Below are positions 38,053 to 46,760 of a stretch of DNA of 64,000 nucleotides, piece after piece (position 1 is the first letter of the stretch; the number at the start of each line of letters is the position of its first letter). A program made the translations under genes and the position numbers. Location: positions 1,626,964-1,690,963 of the forward strand of contig NZ_LMFJ01000001.1 of NCBI RefSeq assembly GCF_001426755.1, written 5' to 3'. The notes under the pieces are model-generated. The model was not told the origin of the DNA, did not search any database, and worked only from the letters and a program-made list of their open reading frames with translations. Source of the stretch: Aeromicrobium sp. Root495 (GTDB lineage: Bacteria; Actinomycetota; Actinomycetes; Propionibacteriales; Nocardioidaceae).

Positions 38053-39260
38053 GCGTCGAGCTCCTGCTGACCCCAGGGGGATCCGTAGCCGTCGCGGAGG
38101 AGGTCGAGGAACGGGACGGCGTCGAAGGCTTCGGGGCCGAGGACGCCCTCGCCGGCCCAGACGCCGGTGGCCAGGAGCTCGAGGGCCACGACGGGGTTCA
38201 CTGCTGTCTGCCACACGACGCACTGGTGGCCGTACTCCTGCATCGACCAGTCGTTGTCGACCACGTGGTAGAGGTACGTCGAGCGCGGCGCGCCGTCCTT
38301 GCCGGTGCCCGTGACCCACAGGCCGGCGCACGTCTTGCCGTGCATGCGGTCGCCCAGCGTGGCCGGGTTGGGCAGGCACGCCGCCACGACGTCGCGCGGC
38401 GACACCTCCACCCCACCCACCGAGACCGGCACCGTGGAGTCGAGCCCCAGCTTGTGCAGGGTGCGCAGGACCTCGATGAACTCGTTGCCCAGCCCGTACT
38501 TGAACGTGGCTCGCCTGGTCTCGATCCAGCGCGGCATGAGGAGCACCTCCTCGTGCTCGACGTTGACGCACTCGACGGGGCCGATCCCCTCGGGAAAGTC
38601 GAAGACCTCGGGCTCGCTGAAGGGCTCCGTGGTGAACCAGCGGCCGTCCTCCCAGATCACGGGAGGGTTGAGGCACTCCTCGATCGTGGTCCAGATGGAG
38701 AACGACGGAGCGAAGTCGTAGCCGTCGACCGTGAGGTTGGACCCGTCGCGGGTGCCCAGCTCATCGATCGAGCTGAACAGGTGGTCCGAGGCATACCGCG
38801 CGAAGACGTCGGACAGGCCAGGCTCGACCCCGATGCCGACGAGCGCGAGACGCCCGGCCGCCTCCCAGTCCGGAGCCGCCGTGAACTGCTCGTCGCCGAG
38901 CTTCACGCCGGTGTCGCGGTAGGGGTGGTCAGGGTGCGGCTTGGACAGGCTCATGGCCATGTCGAGGTAGTCGGCGCCGGCGGCGAGAGCACCCTCGAAG
39001 ATCGGCATCACGAAGCGTGGGTCCACGGCGTTCATCACGTGGGTGGCTCCCGAGGAGAGCGACAGCGAGGTCACAGACCCCGCGTCGGAGGCGTCGACGC
39101 TGGCCGCGGTGAAGCGGGGGTCGCCGACCGACTCCACGGCGCGCTCGGCACTGGAGACGTCGTAGTCGGCCACCACGCAGGCCTCGAAGAAGTCGCGGCG
39201 TGCGGCGATGGCGCAGAACGCCGAACCCACCCCTCCGGCTCCGACCAACAGGATCTTCAT
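38049..39260 (-). CDS. Saccharopine dehydrogenase-family protein
   Basis: 403 residues. MKILLVGAGGVGSAFCAIAA is the NAD(P) loop, AVDPRFVMPIFEGALAAGAD is the LYS9-type substrate-lid region, and GIGVEPGLSDVFARYA the central motif. Related enzymes reduce imine or secondary-amine adducts, as in saccharopine or carboxynorspermidine dehydrogenases. Divergent from a class III aminotransferase and near a polyamine importer, it plausibly acts on an amine-derived semialdehyde or imine. The exact reaction is not determined. The ATG at 39260 starts the Rossmann strand at once. Confidence 0.85.
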   Translation of the reverse strand: MKILLVGAGGVGSAFCAIAARRDFFEACVVADYDVSSAERAVESVGDPRFTAASVDASDAGSVTSLSLSSGATHVMNAVDPRFVMPIFEGALAAGADYLDMAMSLSKPHPDHPYRDTGVKLGDEQFTAAPDWEAAGRLALVGIGVEPGLSDVFARYASDHLFSSIDELGTRDGSNLTVDGYDFAPSFSIWTTIEECLNPPVIWEDGRWFTTEPFSEPEVFDFPEGIGPVECVNVEHEEVLLMPRWIETRRATFKYGLGNEFIEVLRTLHKLGLDSTVPVSVGGVEVSPRDVVAACLPNPATLGDRMHGKTCAGLWVTGTGKDGAPRSTYLYHVVDNDWSMQEYGHQCVVWQTAVNPVVALELLATGVWAGEGVLGPEAFDAVPFLDLLRDGYGSPWGQQELDA

Positions 39261-39329
39261 GCCCGCCTCCAGGCGTCAGGACGGGACACCCCGTCCCATC
39301 CATCCAATCGCACGGCACCGGCGCACACA

Positions 39330-39352
39330 ACGGATTTCGAAATGAAGTCCGT
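39330..39352. promoter_or_regulatory. Interrupted dyad, candidate Lrp/AsnC operator
   Basis: ACGGAnTTC (39330-39338) and GAAnTCCGT (39344-39352) are perfect inverted arms around five bases. It lies in the 146-base gap between the divergent dehydrogenase and aminotransferase starts, where both promoters must be. An Lrp/AsnC gene is 5.6 kb away in the same cluster. Confidence 0.5.
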
Positions 39353-39406
39353 GTTACGTCGCGGAATCCTCTTGTTACCCCGGCTCCGGAGTGATGAAAT
39401 GACAGC

Positions 39407-40780
39407 ATGTCCGACTTCGACTCCGCCGCCCTGCAGTCCGCTGCCAAGGACCACCTGTGGATGCACTTCTCGCGTCACGGCTCCTACGCCGACCACGACG
39501 TGCCCGTCATCGTGAAGGGCGACGGCCTGCACCTCTTCGACGACCGCGGCAAGCGGTACATCGACGGCCTCGCCGGGCTCTTCGTGGTGCAGGTGGGGCA
39601 CGGCCGGGAGGAGCTGGCGGAGGCTGCGGCCAAGCAGGCCAAGGAGCTGGCCTTCTTCCCCCTGTGGACCTTCGGGCACCCGCCGGCCATCGAGCTGGCC
39701 GAGCGCATCGCGTCCTACGCTCCGGGCGACCTCAACCGCGTCTTCTTCACGACCGGTGGAGGTGAAGCCGTGGAGACGGCGTGGAAGGCCGCCAAGCAGT
39801 ACTTCAAGCTCACCGGCAAGCCGCTCAAGACCAAGGTCATCAGCCGACAGGTGGCCTATCACGGCACCACCCACGGTGCGCTGTCGATCACCGGCATCCC
39901 GGCGCTCAAGCAGGTCTTCGAGCCGCTCGTCCCGAGCACGGTGCACGTGGCCAACACCAACATCTACCGCGCTCCGCTCCATGGCGACGACCCCGTGGCG
40001 TTCGGCCGCTGGGCCGCCGACCAGATCGAGGACGCCATCCTGGCCCAGGGCCCCGACACGGTGGCCGCGGTCTTCCTCGAGCCGGTGCAGAACGCCGGCG
40101 GCTGCTTCCCGCCTCCGCCCGGCTACTTCCAGCGCGTGCGCGAGATCTGCGACCAGTACGACGTGCTGCTCGTCTCCGACGAGGTCATCTGCGCGTTCGG
40201 CCGCCTCGGCGAGATGTTCGGTGCCACGCGGTACGAGTACCAGCCCGACATGATCACGTGCGCGAAGGGCCTGACGTCGGGCTACTCGCCGCTCGGGGCC
40301 ATGATCGCGTCCGACCGCATCATGGAGCCGTTCCTGCAGGGCGACACGAGCTTCACGCACGGCTACACCTTCGGCGGGCATCCCGTCTCCGCCGCGGTCG
40401 CCATGGCGAACCTCGACATCTTCGAGCGCGAGAAGCTCAACGAGCACGTGCGCGAGAACGAGGACGCCTTCCACGGCACCCTCAGCAGGCTGCTCGACCT
40501 GCCGCTCGTCGGCGACGTCCGCGGAGCGGGCTACTTCTACGGCATCGAGCTCGTGAAGGACGCCGCCACCAAGGAGTCCTTCACGGACGAGGAGTCGGAG
40601 CGGCTGCTGCGTGGCTTCATGTCCAAGGCCCTGTGGGACGCCGGCCTCTACTGCCGCGCCGACGACCGGGGCGACCCGGTCATCCAGCTCTCTCCCCCGC
40701 TCATCGCCGACCAAGGCACCTTCGACGAGATCGAGCAGATCCTGCGCAGCGTCCTCACCGACGCCGAGAAGCTGCTCTAG
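39407..40780 (+). CDS. Class III PLP aminotransferase (omega-amino acid / polyamine type)
   Basis: 457 residues. The PLP lysine is K287 in ITCAKGLTSGYSPLG. TTGGGEAVETAWKAA binds the cofactor phosphate, YHGTTHGALSITG and LEPVQNAGGCFPPPPGYF follow, and SDEVICAFGRLG holds the aspartate that pairs with the pyridine nitrogen. The N-terminal HLWMHFSRHG..HDVPVIVKGDG is typical of putrescine/beta-alanine:pyruvate aminotransferases. With the neighbouring Pot-like importer, a polyamine or omega-amino acid substrate is likely. No aldehyde dehydrogenase for the next step lies in the window. Confidence 0.92.
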   Translation: MSDFDSAALQSAAKDHLWMHFSRHGSYADHDVPVIVKGDGLHLFDDRGKRYIDGLAGLFVVQVGHGREELAEAAAKQAKELAFFPLWTFGHPPAIELAERIASYAPGDLNRVFFTTGGGEAVETAWKAAKQYFKLTGKPLKTKVISRQVAYHGTTHGALSITGIPALKQVFEPLVPSTVHVANTNIYRAPLHGDDPVAFGRWAADQIEDAILAQGPDTVAAVFLEPVQNAGGCFPPPPGYFQRVREICDQYDVLLVSDEVICAFGRLGEMFGATRYEYQPDMITCAKGLTSGYSPLGAMIASDRIMEPFLQGDTSFTHGYTFGGHPVSAAVAMANLDIFEREKLNEHVRENEDAFHGTLSRLLDLPLVGDVRGAGYFYGIELVKDAATKESFTDEESERLLRGFMSKALWDAGLYCRADDRGDPVIQLSPPLIADQGTFDEIEQILRSVLTDAEKLL

Positions 40781-40786
40781 GCGCAT

Positions 40787-40868
40787 TCCCCTCGGCAACC
40801 TGACCCATCCCTCGGGAAGCTTCCCGAGGGATGGGTCGGCTTACCAACCCCCCGTGGTAAACCGGGTC
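40787..40868 (+). repeat. Structured intergenic repeat, copy A (two stem-loops)
   Basis: The first hairpin is a perfect 36-bp palindrome, 40802-40837, with half-site GACCCATCCCTCGGGAAG. The second (40838-40863) is GG.TTACCA paired with TGGTAA.CC. The whole element is repeated in opposite orientation at 48484-48566, about 83% identical without gaps over roughly 75 bases. It lies between convergent genes and can serve as a bidirectional terminator. Confidence 0.85.
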
Positions 40869-40872
40869 GGGG

Positions 40873-41700
40873 CTAGAGGGTGAGGGCCTTCTCCTGGCGG
40901 CGACGGTTGAGCTCGTTGCCCAGCACGACGAGGATCGAGATGACGAACATCGCGGTGCCGATGACGTTGACCTCCATGGGCACGCCGCGCTGGTTGGCGC
41001 CGTACACGAACATCGGGAACGTGACGGACTGGCCGGCGTTGAGGTTCGTGATGATGAAGTCGTCGAAGGACAGCGAGAAGCTCAGCAGCGCCGCGCCGAC
41101 GATGCCGGGCAGCACGAGCGGGAGCGTGACCCGCCAGAACGTCTGCGCCTCGGTGGCGTAGAGGTCCATCGCGGCCTGCTCGAGGTTGTCGTTCAGCCCG
41201 CTCAGGCGCGCCTTCACGGTGACGATCACGAACGACAGGCAGAACATCACGTGCGCGATGAGGATCGTCCAGAAGCCCAGCTGACCACCGAAGCCGCTGG
41301 CCACGAAGAGCGAGAGCAGCGACGAGCCCATCACGATCTCCGGCGACGCCATGGGCAGGAAGATGATGACGTTGGCGGCCGATCGACCCGCGAACCGGTG
41401 CCGGACGAGCGCGAAGGCCGCGAGGGTCCCGAGCACCGTGGCCACCAGGGTGGCCGCCGCGGCGATCTCGAGGCTGAGGATCACCGAGTCGCCCATGCCG
41501 TCGGCCCAGCCGCCCGGGTGCAGCCAGTGGTCGAGGGTGAACTTCTGGAACTTGTAGACGTTCCGCGACTTGCTGCTGTCGTTGAAGCTCATCAGCACGA
41601 CCACGGCGATGGGCACGAACGTGTAGACCAGCACGAGGATGCCGAGGCCCAGCACGAGGTGGTCCCCCAGCCAGCGGCGAGCAGTGCGCACGGTGCTCAT
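40873..41700 (-). CDS. potC: Polyamine-type ABC transporter permease (PotC-like)
   Basis: 275 residues with six membrane helices, the first at about 13-35 (LGILVLVYTFVPIAVVVLMS). The ABC-import EAA loop AAMDLYATEAQTFWRVTLPL..PGI is at about 178-200. SFDDFIITNLNAG is conserved in PotC/spermidine-putrescine permeases. It overlaps the potB-like gene by four bases and is the last gene of the potDABC-like operon. Putrescine, spermidine or a related amine is the expected cargo. Confidence 0.9.
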   Translation of the reverse strand: MSTVRTARRWLGDHLVLGLGILVLVYTFVPIAVVVLMSFNDSSKSRNVYKFQKFTLDHWLHPGGWADGMGDSVILSLEIAAAATLVATVLGTLAAFALVRHRFAGRSAANVIIFLPMASPEIVMGSSLLSLFVASGFGGQLGFWTILIAHVMFCLSFVIVTVKARLSGLNDNLEQAAMDLYATEAQTFWRVTLPLVLPGIVGAALLSFSLSFDDFIITNLNAGQSVTFPMFVYGANQRGVPMEVNVIGTAMFVISILVVLGNELNRRRQEKALTL

Positions 41701-42614
41701 ACGAGCTCCTCCGTCCCGGCCTTGCGGACATAGACCATGACGGCGGCCACGATGATGACCATGAGGATCACCGACAGGGCGCCGGCCGTCGCGTAGTCGT
41801 TCTCCTTGGTGAACAGGCTCTGGATCGAGGCGCCCACCATGCGGGTGTTGGTGTTGCCGAGCAGCTGGTCGTTCACGTAGTCGCCCGTGGCGGGGATGAA
41901 CGTCAGCAGGGTGCCGGCCACGACGCCCGGCATCGACAGCGGCAGCGTGACCTTGAGGAAGCCGCGCGCCGGCGAGGCGTAGAGGTCGCCCGCGGCCTCG
42001 ATGAGGCGGACGTCGACCTTCTCCAGGCTCGCGTAGAGCGGAAGCACCATGAAGGGCAGGAAGTTGTAGGTGAGCCCGGCGATGACGGCGAACGGGGTGG
42101 CGAGCAGCCGGTCACCATCGGCGAGGTTCACGAGCTGCAGGGCGTCGGTGAGGTGGATGGCCTGCGCGACGTCGACCACCCAGCCGTCGTCGGCCAGGAT
42201 CAGCTTCCAGGACAGCGTGCGCAGCAGGAAGCTCGTGAAGAACGGCGCGATGACGAGCACCAGCATGAGGTTCTTCCAGCGGCCCGCCTTGAACGCGATG
42301 GCGTAGGCCAGCACGTAGCCGAGGACGAGGCACGTGGCCGTGGCCAGGGCGGCGTACAGCAGCGAGCGGCCGATCTGCTCCTTGTAGTCCCAGAACGCGT
42401 TGCCGAAGTTCTGGACGTGGAACGTGACGTCGTAGCCGGTGAGCACCGAGCCGTCCGGGTCGAACAGGCTCGCGGCGAGGAGCGAGTAGAACGGGATGAC
42501 GAAGAAGAGCAGCAGCCACAGCGCGCCGGGCAGGATCAGCCAGTAGCCGGTCAGGTTCCGGCGCGGCCGGTGCTCGGGCGGACCGCCCGTCGCGACGTCG
42601 TCGACGGTCGCCAT
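41697..42614 (-). CDS. potB: Polyamine-type ABC transporter permease (PotB-like)
   Basis: 305 residues. Helices at about 24-45, 88-108, 118-140, 170-192, 224-246 and 275-297. The EAA loop is EAAGDLYASPARGFLKVTLPLSMPGV (shown in part). FIPATGDYVNDQLLG is the PotB C-terminal motif. The stop of the ATPase gene shares a base with its ATG. It forms the membrane channel with PotC. Confidence 0.9.
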   Translation of the reverse strand: MATVDDVATGGPPEHRPRRNLTGYWLILPGALWLLLFFVIPFYSLLAASLFDPDGSVLTGYDVTFHVQNFGNAFWDYKEQIGRSLLYAALATATCLVLGYVLAYAIAFKAGRWKNLMLVLVIAPFFTSFLLRTLSWKLILADDGWVVDVAQAIHLTDALQLVNLADGDRLLATPFAVIAGLTYNFLPFMVLPLYASLEKVDVRLIEAAGDLYASPARGFLKVTLPLSMPGVVAGTLLTFIPATGDYVNDQLLGNTNTRMVGASIQSLFTKENDYATAGALSVILMVIIVAAVMVYVRKAGTEELV

Positions 42615-43774
42615 CAGTCGCCCTCGATGCCGGCCATGGCGTCCTGCGAGGCGTCGAGCAGGAAGGCGAACTCCGGACGCCAGGACACGTCGACCTTGGT
42701 CCCCACGGGCAGCATGCCGCGGGCACCGGTGTTCTGCTCGAACACCATGAGCTCCTGGCCCCAGGGCATCCGCACCTGGTACTGCGTGCTGACGCCGACG
42801 AAGCTGACGTCGGTGACGAAGCCTCCGGTGATGACGTCGCCGGGGGCGTCGATGGGGTGACCCGTCTCCGCGATGAGGACCTTCTCGGGACGGATGCCGA
42901 GCCAGCCCTGGCCGGACTCGGCGTGGGCTCGGTCGGCCGGGACGGAGGCGACCGCACCCTGCACCCGCACCTTCACCTGGTCGCCGTCCCGTCCCTCGAT
43001 GTCGCCCGCGATGAGGTTGGACTGGCCCAGGAAGTTGGCCACGAACGTGGTCCGGGGGTTCTCGTAGAGCTCGGTGGGGGCACCCATCTGCTCGATGACT
43101 CCCCCGTTCATGACCGCGATGGTGTCGGCCATGGTCATGGCCTCCTCCTGGTCGTGGGTCACGTGGACGAACGTCAGCCCGACCTCGGTCTGGATGCGCT
43201 TGAGCTCCAGCTGCATGCCGCGCCGGAGCTTGAGGTCGAGGGCACCGAGCGGCTCGTCGAGCAGCAGCACCTCGGGCTGGTTGATGAGCGCCCGGGCCAG
43301 GGCGACGCGCTGCTGCTGCCCGCCCGACATCTGCGCCGGCTTCTTGTGGGCCTGCGACGTGAGCTCGACGAGCTCGAGCATCTCGGCCACCTGCTGCTTG
43401 GTGTTCTTCACGCCTCGACGCTCGAGCCCGAACGCCACGTTCTTGGCGATGTCGAGGTGGGGGAACAGGGCGTAGTTCTGGAAGACCGTGTTGACGGGCC
43501 GCTTGTACGGCTTCTCGTAGGTGATGTCGGAGTCGCCCAGGTGGATGGACCCCGACGTGGGTGTCTCCAGGCCCGCGACCATGCGCAGCGTGGTGGTCTT
43601 GCCGCAGCCCGACGGGCCGAGGAGCGCGAAGAACTGACCCTGCGGGACGACGAGGTCGAGAGCCTTGACCGCCGTGAAGGTGGCGTACTCCTTGGTGAGC
43701 CCCTGCAGGCGCAGGTCGTGGGCCGCCTCGGCGCGAGGAGGTGCGGAGACGGTGCTCTCAGGCGCGTTGGACAT
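42614..43774 (-). CDS. potA: Polyamine-type ABC transporter ATP-binding protein (PotA-like)
   Basis: 386 residues. Walker A GPSGCGKTTTLRM, signature QMSGGQQQRVALARAL, Walker B VLLLDEPLGALD, H-loop VTHDQEEAMTMAD. The C-terminal TOBE domain (about 290-375) contains GIRPEKVLIAE and TQYQVRMPWGQEL, as in PotA. The start lies 17 bases inside the end of the binding-protein gene. It powers PotBC. Confidence 0.94.
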   Translation of the reverse strand: MSNAPESTVSAPPRAEAAHDLRLQGLTKEYATFTAVKALDLVVPQGQFFALLGPSGCGKTTTLRMVAGLETPTSGSIHLGDSDITYEKPYKRPVNTVFQNYALFPHLDIAKNVAFGLERRGVKNTKQQVAEMLELVELTSQAHKKPAQMSGGQQQRVALARALINQPEVLLLDEPLGALDLKLRRGMQLELKRIQTEVGLTFVHVTHDQEEAMTMADTIAVMNGGVIEQMGAPTELYENPRTTFVANFLGQSNLIAGDIEGRDGDQVKVRVQGAVASVPADRAHAESGQGWLGIRPEKVLIAETGHPIDAPGDVITGGFVTDVSFVGVSTQYQVRMPWGQELMVFEQNTGARGMLPVGTKVDVSWRPEFAFLLDASQDAMAGIEGD

Positions 43775-44918
43775 CGGTGTAGTCCTTCTCGTAGGTCCGG
43801 GCCTTGGCCTCGTCGAGGGCCATGAACCGATGGGTCAGGGACAAGGTCTTCTCGGTCGGGAAGATGAGCTCGTTCTCGACGTTGTCGGGGTTGACCTTCT
43901 CCATCGCCTCCTGAGCCCCCTTCACCGGACAGATGTAGGAGTTGTAGTCGGCGAGCTTGGCCGCGACCTCGGGCTCGTAGTAGTAGTTGATCCACTGCTC
44001 GGCGTTGGCCTGGTGGGTGGCGAGGTTGGGCACCATCATGTTGTCGGCCCAGATCATGATCCCCTCCTCCGGCGGCACCCAGACGAGGTTCTCGTCGCCG
44101 GCGTTGGCGATGTCGCCCGACCACGCCTCGCACGCCAGGACGTTGCCCGAGGCCAGGTCCTGCACGTAGTCGTTGCCCGTGAAGGAGCGGAACTGGCCGG
44201 CCTTCTTGGCCTTCGTGAGGCGCTCGACCGCCTGCTTCCACTCGTCGTCGGTGAACTTCTCCGGGTCCGCCCCGTCGATGAGGAGCATGAAGCCCATCGT
44301 GTCGCGCATCTCGGTGAGCAGGGAGACCCGGCCCTTGAGGTCGGGACGCGTGACGAGGTCGGAGAAGGAGCGGACCTCGTCGACCTTGGCCTTGTTGTAG
44401 GCGATGCCGGTGAGCCCGCTCTGCCACGGCGCGGAGTAGTCGCGACCGGGGTCCCACGCAGGCTTGGCGAGCGAGTCGATGATGTTGGCGTGCAGGTTGG
44501 GCACCTTGGACGCGTCGAGCTTCTGGATCCAGCCCACCTGGATCATGCGGGCAGCCATCCAGTCCGTGAGCGCGAACAGGTCGCGCTTGGTGGAGGTGCC
44601 CGAGCCCAGCTGGTTGCGGACCTTGGAGAAGAACTCGTCGTTGTCGTTGACGTCGGCGGTGTACCGGACCGTGATGCCGGTGTCCTTCTCGAACTGCGTG
44701 AGGGTGGAGACGTAGCCGTCGTCGTCCTCGTCGATGTACTCGGGCCAGTTGGAGATGATCAGCCGCGGGTCGGACTCCGAGCGGTCAGGCACCTTGAGGC
44801 GGCTCGGGTCCTGCTTCTGGTCGGGGGTCCCGAACAGGGGCAGGACAGCAGCACTCACCCCCAGAAAACCGAGTCCGGCACCGCCTCGCAGCACAGTCCT
44901 CCGGTTCATCCCAGCCAT
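43758..44918 (-). CDS. potD: Polyamine-type ABC transporter substrate-binding protein (PotD/PotF-like), Tat-like signal
   Basis: 386 residues. The signal region MAGMNRRTVLRGGAGLGFLG has a twin-arginine-like motif. The mature domain shows ISNWPEYIDEDD (the PotD-type ligand strand), TADVNDNDEFFSKVRNQLG, APWQSGLTGIAYN and IMIWADNMMVP. An aspartate/tryptophan-rich pocket is typical of polyamine binders. The ATG at 44918 has a GGAGG site. A longer frame runs upstream but has no support. First gene of the importer operon, divergent from the Lrp/AsnC gene. Confidence 0.9.
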   Translation of the reverse strand: MAGMNRRTVLRGGAGLGFLGVSAAVLPLFGTPDQKQDPSRLKVPDRSESDPRLIISNWPEYIDEDDDGYVSTLTQFEKDTGITVRYTADVNDNDEFFSKVRNQLGSGTSTKRDLFALTDWMAARMIQVGWIQKLDASKVPNLHANIIDSLAKPAWDPGRDYSAPWQSGLTGIAYNKAKVDEVRSFSDLVTRPDLKGRVSLLTEMRDTMGFMLLIDGADPEKFTDDEWKQAVERLTKAKKAGQFRSFTGNDYVQDLASGNVLACEAWSGDIANAGDENLVWVPPEEGIMIWADNMMVPNLATHQANAEQWINYYYEPEVAAKLADYNSYICPVKGAQEAMEKVNPDNVENELIFPTEKTLSLTHRFMALDEAKARTYEKDYTDVQRA

Positions 44919-44993
44919 CGCCACCTCCGCGTTATTTCTCGAATCCTGACACCGCCTGGGGTCAGGAGCAAGGAATCCGTCGTAAATGTCTTG

Positions 44994-45007
44994 TTTCGTC
45001 GACGAAA
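44994..45007. promoter_or_regulatory. Perfect 14-bp palindrome between importer and Lrp genes
   Basis: TTTCGTCGACGAAA lies 27 bases before the Lrp/AsnC ATG at 45034 and 76 bases before the binding-protein start. Position and symmetry fit an autoregulatory Lrp-type operator for both divergent promoters. The nearby words GGAATCC and CTTGTT also occur in the dehydrogenase/aminotransferase gap. Confidence 0.5.
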
Positions 45008-45033
45008 ACGCAATGGCCAGTGCGTGAGGCACA

Positions 45034-45522
45034 ATGTCCCGTATGAACGACGCACCTCGCCCTGCCGCGCGGCCCCTGACGCTCGACGCCACCGCCAAGC
45101 GCATCATCGAGCTCCTGCAGGGCGACGGTCGCCTGGCCTACGCCGCGATCGCGAAGGACGTGGGCCTCTCCGAGGCCGCGGTCCGCCACCGCGTCCAGAA
45201 GCTGGTGGATGCCGGCGTGGTCCAGATCGTGGCCGTCACCGACCCGCTGCAGATGGGCTTCGCCCGTCAGGCACTCATCGGGATCAAGGTCTCCGGGAAC
45301 GTCCGGACGGTCGCCACGACGCTCGAGGGCATGGACGCCCTCGACTACATCGTCATCACCACGGGACGCTTCGACATCCTGGCCGAGGTCGTGGCCGAGT
45401 CCGACGACGAGCTCCTCGACATCGTCTCCGACGAGATCGGCGGGCTCGACGGCGTGGCCTCGACGGAGACCTTCGTCTACCTCAAGCTGCAGAAGCAGAC
45501 CTACGCCTGGGGCGTGCGCTGA
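45034..45522 (+). CDS. Lrp/AsnC-family transcriptional regulator
   Basis: 162 residues. An N-terminal winged helix-turn-helix (about 18-75: LDATAKRIIELLQGDGRLAY, AIAKDVGLSEAAVRHRVQKL) is followed by the RAM/AsnC ligand domain (about 85-155). Such regulators usually bind amino acids or amines and control adjacent transport and catabolism genes. It is divergent from the potDABC-like operon and is the likely controller of both divergent promoters in this cluster. It starts at the first ATG; a second one lies three codons later. Confidence 0.92.
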   Translation: MSRMNDAPRPAARPLTLDATAKRIIELLQGDGRLAYAAIAKDVGLSEAAVRHRVQKLVDAGVVQIVAVTDPLQMGFARQALIGIKVSGNVRTVATTLEGMDALDYIVITTGRFDILAEVVAESDDELLDIVSDEIGGLDGVASTETFVYLKLQKQTYAWGVR

Positions 45523-45525
45523 TCC

Positions 45526-45984
45526 TCAGCGCGTGAGCTTCTCCCCCGCGAGCAGCGGCGCGAGCAGCTCCCCGTGCTCGGCGAGTGCGTGCTGGGCGTA
45601 GTCCTCGGAGTCGAACCGGGCCGCCGGAGCGGGGTCGCCCCGGCCCGCCTTCATCAGGACGTCCCAGGCGAACTCGTCGTCACCCACCCTGGCCACGACG
45701 GGGTCACCCGCGAGGCTCACCGAGGCTCCCGGCTCGGCCCTGGCCTCGAGCCGCACGAGGGCCAGGACCGCCAGCACCTCGGCGCGGCCCGTGAGGTCGA
45801 GGTGGACGGTGCCGCCGGGCTGCACGCCGAGCTGGTTCAGCGCACCGGCCAGCGACGCGGACTCGTGGAGCAGGCGCGCGAACGTCAAGGAGCCGTCGGC
45901 GTCGACATAGGCGACGTCGTCGGCGCGGCCCGCCACCACGTGGGTGTCGAGCAGCCGGAACGAGAGCGACTTCTCCCTCATCAT
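45526..45984 (-). CDS. Stand-alone N-terminal fragment of an AMP-binding (acyl-CoA synthetase-like) domain
   Basis: 152 residues. VAYVDADGSLTFARLLHESA, followed by LAGALNQLGVQPGGTVHLDL and EVLAVLALVRLEA, matches the first subdomain of ANL adenylating enzymes. The ATP-binding P-loop and all later core motifs are missing. The reading frame is clean and the start and stop are tidy, so it may be a maintained short protein rather than decay. It overlaps the crotonase gene by four bases, suggesting a joint function. It is convergent with Lrp/AsnC, three bases away. Confidence 0.6.
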   Translation of the reverse strand: MMREKSLSFRLLDTHVVAGRADDVAYVDADGSLTFARLLHESASLAGALNQLGVQPGGTVHLDLTGRAEVLAVLALVRLEARAEPGASVSLAGDPVVARVGDDEFAWDVLMKAGRGDPAPAARFDSEDYAQHALAEHGELLAPLLAGEKLTR

Positions 45985-46700
45985 GCGCCTCGGAAGATCG
46001 GCGCGCGCTTCTCCGAGCGGGCGGCGGCGGCCTCACGGACGTCGTCGCTCTCCCAGACGGCGGTGAAGCTGGCCTCGATGGCGGCGTCGTCCGCGTGGGT
46101 CCCGTTGAGGACGAGCTTGTTGTGCGCGAGCGTGAGCGGCGCGAGCGCGGCGATCTCGTGGGCCCAGGCGAGGGCGTCCTCGACGGTGCCGGCGCGGTCG
46201 GCGAGGCCGTGGTGCAGCGCCGCGTCGCGGTCGAGCGACTCGGCAGCGAGCATGAGGCGCCGCGCCGGGCCCGTTCCGGCGAGAGCGGCGAGCGTGCGGA
46301 TGGTCCAGGCATCGACGGCCATGCCGTTCTTGGCCGTCGGCACGGCGAACTTCGCGGTGGAGTCGGCCACCCGCAGGTCACAGGCCATGGCCAGCTGTGT
46401 GCCCGCGCCGATGGCCGGGCCGTTCACGGCTGCCACGAGCGGCACGGGCACCTTCGTGAGGCGGTGGAGCATGCCGTAGAGCGCCTGCAGGAAGTCGGGG
46501 CCGTAGACGCCGCCGAGGTCGGCGCCGGAGCAGAACGCCGTGCCGCGCCCGGTGACGACGATGGCGCGGGTGCCGCTCTCGACGGCCGCGTCGACCGCGT
46601 GGTGGATCTCCTGGCAGAGCTCGAGGTTCAGGGCGTTGCGGCGGTCCTCGCGCTGCAGCTCGAGCACGGTGACGGGTCCATCGACCTTGACGTCCAACAT
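45981..46700 (-). CDS. Crotonase-fold (enoyl-CoA hydratase/isomerase family) protein lacking both catalytic Glu
   Basis: 239 residues. RRNALNLELCQEI and FCSGADLGGV (CoA-binding and oxyanion loop) and NGPAIGAGTQLAMACDLRVA mark the family. Against classical enoyl-CoA hydratases, the first catalytic glutamate (in GGGCE) is Gln here (GAGTQ) and the second (QPE) is Thr (VPT). Hydration by the textbook mechanism is therefore unlikely; another thioester reaction is possible. An upstream in-frame GTG (46709) is an alternative start. Operon with the AMP-binding fragment; divergent from the metallophosphoesterase. Confidence 0.85.
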   Translation of the reverse strand: MLDVKVDGPVTVLELQREDRRNALNLELCQEIHHAVDAAVESGTRAIVVTGRGTAFCSGADLGGVYGPDFLQALYGMLHRLTKVPVPLVAAVNGPAIGAGTQLAMACDLRVADSTAKFAVPTAKNGMAVDAWTIRTLAALAGTGPARRLMLAAESLDRDAALHHGLADRAGTVEDALAWAHEIAALAPLTLAHNKLVLNGTHADDAAIEASFTAVWESDDVREAAAARSEKRAPIFRGA

Positions 46701-46760
46701 GGCGCTCACGCTACCGATGTGACCCAGGTAACTCTCAGGCCGTCCGGTCGTTGAGCAGGT

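Noticed and set aside
39257..40798. 513-residue minus-strand open frame opposite the aminotransferase
   Set aside because: The aminotransferase has every class III motif; the other frame has none.
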